Shown here one piece after another: positions 59,137-64,000 of a stretch of 64,000 nucleotides of DNA. How positions within the stretch are numbered: position 1 is the first letter of the stretch; each line of letters begins with the position of its first letter. Source of the stretch: Tritrichomonas musculus. Its lineage: Eukaryota > Parabasalia > Tritrichomonadida > Tritrichomonadidae. Position numbers and translations under genes: made by a program. The notes beneath the pieces were generated by a model. The model was given only the letters and a program-made list of their open reading frames with translations, did not search any database and was not told the DNA's origin. The DNA is taken from contig JAPFFF010000024.1 in assembly GCA_039105265.1 (NCBI GenBank), positions 558,001 to 622,000 of the forward strand. Direction: 5' to 3'.

Positions 59137-60775
59137 AAACAATCAGATATATTGAACGAACATAATAAATGTGTATGTGAGATAAACTATTTTTATTTTT
59201 TGGTATTTTTGTTAGTGATATTAAAGTTTAGTATTATTGGAATTTCATTGAAATAAAAAGTTTCATTAAGTATTGAAATATCTAATGCAACTTAATAATT
59301 TAATTGATTTTGATAGGTGCCAAAATATATTTTTTGTTGTAGAAGTGTCATTTTTATGTTTTCAAAAAAGATATTCTGAACAAATCATAAAAAGAATGGT
59401 ATTTAATTGGTTAAAAAGAAATATAAGAATAGAAAAATATTTATGCTGATGTTTTATTTTATAAATGTATTTATTTAATTTCGATCAAATGATGAATGTC
59501 AGGAAAACAGACAAAAATTTTATTTGTAAATAAAATGATAGCAGACCATTTGATTGGTAAATCATTATTTATCTTTTCAAATGAGCTGGATTAAGTTTAA
59601 GGAATTATCCATCCAGAATTTAGTAGTAAATAGATGAAAGCTAATGTTTTGTATTGCAATGAATGACTTATTACTCTATTCTGAATAACCTGTATATATT
59701 ATTAAATTGGAATAATGATAAAATCTTAAGATTTAAAAAAAGCTTTTCTTAATTCGAAGTTAGAGAGAAAAGGTAAAATGATAAGCATTGAAGGAAGGTG
59801 TAAAGAGCTCGTTAGTTCTTAGAAGTAAATATCAGTACAATGATAAGCAAATTAAGAGTGGCTAAAGATCAATGGATGAATTTTCTAGAGCATTCCTTTA
59901 TCAGTTAGTTTCACTTATTGAAGTCGGATGTATGATTTCAAGCATCTTACAGCATAAGATGCCATTATATAATAAATATAAACTATATAAAAGCATAAAT
60001 TTTGTGGTAAATGTTAGAAAGCAACTGAAGAGTACTTGCAAGCAAGGAATTATTGAACTAAATTTTGTTCTTTGATAAATATTTATAATCAATTAAAGCA
60101 GATAGTAGCAATATAGGATTGGTGGTTAGAAAAAGGAACTAATGAATGACTGATGAGCAAAAATTAGTACCTGAAACGTATTATCAGGTGCAAATGGGAT
60201 GCAATATATTATATGATGATCGCAATTTCGAGAAATTGATTATTGGTGTTGAAAAAGAAATATGAGAGGGAACAAATGATAGCTCTGGATACAGCTATTG
60301 CATAAAAAGCTTGTAATTGGTTTTGGGAATCTTAATTGGATATAATAAAATTATTCAATTAATGTAAAGCATCTTATTCAATTATAATAAATATATTATT
60401 CAATTATAATAAATATATTATTCAATTATGATAACTATTTTATTCAAATATAATCAACCATGTTATTCAAATAATTTTATCCATGTTATTCAATTTTTCA
60501 AATAAATGGTGGGTGGAACTCAAATTTTTTTTAATATAATTAAAAAAGTTTCTTTTTTTTTTCCCCACTCATTCAAAAATATTTTTTTATTTATCTTTTT
60601 GGTTATAAGATTAATTTGATATATTATTATTAGATTAATTACTAAATCATTATTAAATAATCAAATGATGAAATAATTAACAGATAATAATATATCAGGA
60701 AGATATTAAAAAGAAGAGGATAAAAATAAATTTTTTTTCGTTTAATAATCATTCAACTAAAAAAATTTATTTTTA
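59137..60775. other. 1.6-kb intergenic region
   Basis: This is mostly AT-rich DNA. A small tandem repeat with core ATTCAATTATAATAAATATA lies at about 60350-60490. A frame at 59872-60075 has no supporting feature. No RNA gene was found. Confidence 0.45.
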
Positions 60776-61171
60776 TCAGTTAAAACAAGGTTCCGTGTCA
60801 TCAAATGTTAAAAAATTATTATCATCACAGTTTGATATATCATCATTGAAAGTCATAATGTCATCATTGAAAATCATAATGTCATCATTGAACATTAAGC
60901 CATCAAACTCAAGTTGCAAGTCATTATCTGTTGGTGTTGGTGGCATTTCTTGGTTGGTACCTTCAACTGTTTCTGCAGGATGCACTGCATTTTGCTCTCT
61001 TAATCTCTTTTTATTTTCAAGATCATAATAATGCGCTTTTATATTCCTGCGCCTTTGCTTTGGTAGCTTTTCGATTAAGGACTCATTGTGATCAAGATCA
61101 TGACGGATAACATGAGGATATTTATCTGGAAAGATTTCCCATATCCTGGCAACTTTATTCCTTCTGATCAT
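60776..61171 (-). CDS. Hypothetical basic-then-acidic protein (131 aa)
   Basis: The N-terminal ~60 residues are basic and helical (MIRRNKVARIWEIFPDKYPH; KLPKQRRRNIKAHYYDLENK). The second half is acidic with a Pro patch (EMPPTPTD) and three tandem 7-residue units related to 'IMxFNDD', encoded by 21-bp repeats at about 60837-60900. A basic DNA-contacting half plus acidic tail would suit a small transcription regulator, but I recognise no family. Decayed or spliced 5' sequence cannot be excluded. Confidence 0.5.
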   Translation of the reverse strand: MIRRNKVARIWEIFPDKYPHVIRHDLDHNESLIEKLPKQRRRNIKAHYYDLENKKRLREQNAVHPAETVEGTNQEMPPTPTDNDLQLEFDGLMFNDDIMIFNDDIMTFNDDISNCDDNNFLTFDDTEPCFN

Positions 61172-62533
61172 GAAATAAATGAAGTGACAATTTTTTAGAT
61201 AGCCTTGCTTCTAAGAAAAAATCAATTAAAATTAGAACCATTTAACTTTTTCTGAATATTGAGTAATTATTTAACTTTTTCAAAGAGCTTTTTTTTTAAA
61301 AAAGTTCATAACTTAACTTTTTCAAAGAGCTTTTTTAAAAAGTTCATAACTTAACTTTTTTCAAAATATCAATCAACTTTTTCATATAATAAAAAAGATT
61401 TTTATTTATCTTTATATTTTGGTATTTAATTCATTAGTCATGCAAACATCCGACATATTTAAGTATATTAATTGCTAAAATTATCATATTCAGCTTTTTA
61501 ACTTTTTTCTGATTAATTAATATTGATAATTAATTATCTTGGCTTTCTATAGCATAGATATTATTTTTAACGGTATTTATTAAATTATCAATCAGTTATT
61601 GTCGTAATATTCCGAATTCCGAGTTAACTTTACCTAATAATCGAAATTGACAATCTCAATTTGTTAAGGCTTACTCCAAAAATTTACTTATTTTAAGCAT
61701 TTACGTTAATAAAAATATGCACAAAATTATTTCATGCCGACTAAAGACATGCAAATAATAATTTAGTACATATTTATTTTCTAAAAACTGTTATTTGGAC
61801 TATTCAATAGAAATATTATATAAATATATGTACTAGCGTTGTTAGTTAATGTTATTAGCCTAGTAATTGAATTATTAAGATCAATATCATTTTGTTGATA
61901 TAATTCTTTATTACTGTTTTATCTTTATTATGATCATTAACAAGTTTGTTTTGAGTTTTCATAGCGAATTTGAATGATACAAGAATTGTTATTCTTTTTT
62001 TCCTTGTAATACTCGAGAAAGATTAAGAATAATAAAAGGTTACTAATAAAATTTTAATAACAAAATCTTTAAACTTAGTATTTTATTAAATTAAAAAGAA
62101 TCTAAAGTTTTCAAGAAATGTTAAGATTCAATATGTTAAAAAAGAATAATTAATAATAATCCATGTTTTTAATTCAAATTTATATGAGTCACTACGAACT
62201 AAAAATAACTTATCAAAAATACTGCTAACTTTGTAATACAATACATAATTTTGACTAAAATCTTTAAAACTTCTAAATTCCATCCTGAATGCATAGTTTG
62301 TGTACTTATTGATTTCAAAAATTCTAAATTTTTAAATATCAAATTAACAATAAATATCAAATATGCTAAATTCAAAAAAAAAAAAAAAAAAATGCAATTC
62401 ACAGCCAGCACATTCACACATCATTTCAATAAATTATTTAATTTCACACAAACAATAAAAATAAATAAAAAAAAAAAAAAAAATTAAATTATTAATCCGA
62501 ACAAATAATTTAATATATATAAAATAACACAAA
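61172..62533. other. 1.36-kb intergenic region with a small duplication
   Basis: TTAACTTTTTCAAAGAGCTT occurs twice (about 61265 and 61313), with related AACTTTTT blocks between 61240 and 61385. A- and T-runs lie near 62373-62391 and 62468-62483. No gene is supported; frames at 62199-62487 are low complexity. Confidence 0.45.
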
Positions 62534-64000
62534 TCAACAAAACAAAGTTTGTCTCTGTACTGCCATTGTTGGCTTAAATACCGATTGGTTGGCCGCGTTT
62601 TTAGTAATTGACTGATTCTTTGCGCCTTTTGTTCCATTTCCGCCCGGCAGCGACAGCGACAAGAGCCGCGGCATTCCCAGCGGCGCCGACGCGTTAGGCG
62701 CGATGTGAGTATTCAAATTTCCGACGCCATTCAATTTCAAAACGGTTTCGGCGGCGGTTTCCTTGCCAGCGGAGACAGACGCCGCTATTTTTGCGCTCGC
62801 TGATCTCGAGAATGCCATTGTGCAGCAGTAGGAGCTGATGCTGAGTGACTGCGCGAGTATCTCCTGCCTTTTCAGGTTGAATTTCCGCTGTCTCTCCTCT
62901 TCCTCGTTGATGAACGACGGTTTGAATTGAGGGTAACCGCCAATTGTGAGTGAATTGGCGGTTTGTGGTGGTGAAAAAGTGGATGCAAAAGTGGCATTGG
63001 GTACAACCGTCGAAGAGGCGGTTTTCGGGATCTTCATTTGGTGAAGTGACTCATTTTGTTGCCGTTGAGAGCGCTGGCTCTGCTGCTGGGGCCTCAGAAG
63101 GTGGTGCGACTGATTCGGGGGCCCCGAAAATTTGTATGTGTTGGCGGTTTTTTGACCATTAGGCGAATTTATTGGATTTAGCAGGCGTCTGCCGGCTATC
63201 GGCTTGCTTGATGGGTTTTGGTTGCTTTTTTGGGATGCGTTGGCGTTGGAGGGTTCTTTGGGAGATTTCGCTTTATCTGAAATTTGAGGGGTTTGTTTGA
63301 ATTGCGGATTTTTCTCTTTTAGCTGGGAAATGATCGATTCTTTGAGAATACGGGCTTGTGCAAGTGATACTGAAGCTCCAACGGGGGATGCCTTTGAAAT
63401 GGCAAGAGCTATTTCGGTCTTTTCATATTTCGAATTGGAATCATTGATTGGATAGATAAGTTTCCAACCAGTACCTTCGGATATTTTGGTTTCTTCTTCT
63501 GGATCCCATAAACTGTCTATATCGTCTGTCGATTCTTTCCCTATGGTCCTTCGCATTGATATCGCCCTCTTTCGTTTCATAACAAGCTGTTTAAAGTTGG
63601 GTGGAATATTAATGATCTTTAATGTATCTGTAATAACGTTTTGTTTTAATACTTTATCAAAAGGTGATTCCGTTGCAAGTGATGGTGACCAATTAACTTC
63701 AAGTAGCCATGGTTTGAGCTTTTTATCGATAAGTATATCAAACCCTAATATTTCAAAGCATCGAGATTTTTTATCATTAACCGACGGAATAGCAGTTTTG
63801 TAATTAGTAGATAAGTATGGTTGAATGGATATAACAGTTAATCGAATAATGTCTTCAATAGAAGAAATTAATTCGTCTGTATCAATTCCTTCTTTTCGCA
63901 TATGTTCTATTATGCACGTTAGAGATCGCTTATGTCCCGTATCTGCGTGATCGGCATCTGTAGGTTGTTGAAAATTAGGATTGTTTTTATTGAGTGCATA
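62534..64000 (-). CDS. Tubulin-tyrosine-ligase-like (TTLL) protein, C-terminal part
   Basis: The frame is open to the right edge, so the N-terminal half of the catalytic domain lies outside. The visible part begins with YALNKNNPNF, matching the TTLL 'YSxNKxNPNF' motif. It continues with ISIQPYLSTNYKTA, CFEILGFDILIDKKLKPWLL and EVNWSPSLATESPFDKVLK (metal- and ATP-binding end of the ATP-grasp fold). TTLL enzymes add glutamate or glycine chains (or tyrosine) to tubulin tails; a polyglutamylase-type member is most likely given the long C-terminal extension. That ~300-residue extension is low complexity (Ser/Gln/Pro/Asn) and is encoded by markedly G+C-rich DNA (62,590-63,250). The stop is TGA. Confidence 0.88.
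   Translation of the reverse strand, partial: YALNKNNPNFQQPTDADHADTGHKRSLTCIIEHMRKEGIDTDELISSIEDIIRLTVISIQPYLSTNYKTAIPSVNDKKSRCFEILGFDILIDKKLKPWLLEVNWSPSLATESPFDKVLKQNVITDTLKIINIPPNFKQLVMKRKRAISMRRTIGKESTDDIDSLWDPEEETKISEGTGWKLIYPINDSNSKYEKTEIALAISKASPVGASVSLAQARILKESIISQLKEKNPQFKQTPQISDKAKSPKEPSNANASQKSNQNPSSKPIAGRRLLNPINSPNGQKTANTYKFSGPPNQSHHLLRPQQQSQRSQRQQNESLHQMKIPKTASSTVVPNATFASTFSPPQTANSLTIGGYPQFKPSFINEEEERQRKFNLKRQEILAQSLSISSYCCTMAFSRSASAKIAASVSAGKETAAETVLKLNGVGNLNTHIAPNASAPLGMPRLLSLSLPGGNGTKGAKNQSITKNAANQSVFKPTMAVQRQTLFC

Noticed and set aside
59872-60092. Overlapping 63-67-codon frames on both strands
   Set aside because: No initiator, no domain, no length beyond chance expectation.
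60150-60210. Hammerhead-ribozyme-like core (CTGATGAG ... GAAAC)
   Set aside because: The intervening bases cannot form stem II and no matching stems I/III flank the core; chance match.
62199-62487. Small frames on both strands upstream of the TTLL stop
   Set aside because: They are built from A- and T-runs and lie in non-coding DNA.

Overview
The window looks like a chromosome segment of a parabasalid protist, most like Tritrichomonas. The support is: very AT-rich DNA with compact, apparently intronless genes; BspA-like leucine-rich repeat, DUF3447/ankyrin and TKL kinase genes; TCA(C/T)T(A/T) initiator-like motifs a few bases before several start codons; stop codons that often read TAAA; the standard code (TAA, TAG and TGA all used as stops); and a complete-looking Maverick/Polinton. 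The species is inferred, not proven.

Left part (1-21.5 kb). A 5'-incomplete ankyrin gene is followed by a small inverted-repeat element and four tRNA-like genes in alternating orientation inside a palindromic array. Then comes a 1752-residue cysteine-rich type I membrane protein on the minus strand. Downstream is a junkyard: a 1.7-kb element with ~0.4-kb terminal inverted repeats, a decayed piece of the same cysteine-rich gene, a piece of an LRAT-like gene and an unrecognised pseudogene. Next are a TKL-type kinase, an ankyrin/DUF3447 gene, a BspA-like LRR gene without an ATG, a BspA fragment, a broken LRAT-like gene and a small PLAC8 gene. A 23-bp minisatellite closes this part.

Centre (21.5-46.9 kb). 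A 25.4-kb Maverick/Polinton sits inside that minisatellite. It has ~0.59-kb, nearly identical terminal inverted repeats and a likely 6-bp target duplication. Recognisable parts are an rve-type integrase, an A32/FtsK-HerA packaging ATPase, a probable double-jelly-roll major capsid protein, a protein-primed family B DNA polymerase, a possible penton-like protein and two giant paralogous fibre-like proteins. It reads as three blocks: plus (22.0-30.7 kb), minus (30.7-38.6 kb), plus (38.6-46.3 kb). It looks young and mostly whole; one accessory stretch looks decayed. No capsid protease was recognised.

Right part (46.9-64 kb). The minisatellite resumes, then come tRNA-Lys(TTT), an unknown gene, tRNA-Thr(TGT), an FCP1/SCP-like phosphatase, a broken unknown gene, a DYRK-family kinase, a possible Sec23/Sec24-like protein, a tandem-repeat-domain protein with an acidic downstream fragment, two unknown genes and the 3' part of a tubulin-tyrosine-ligase-like gene running off the right edge. 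The host genes are unrelated housekeeping, signalling and surface functions. The Polinton genes form one unit: integration, replication, packaging and virion structure.
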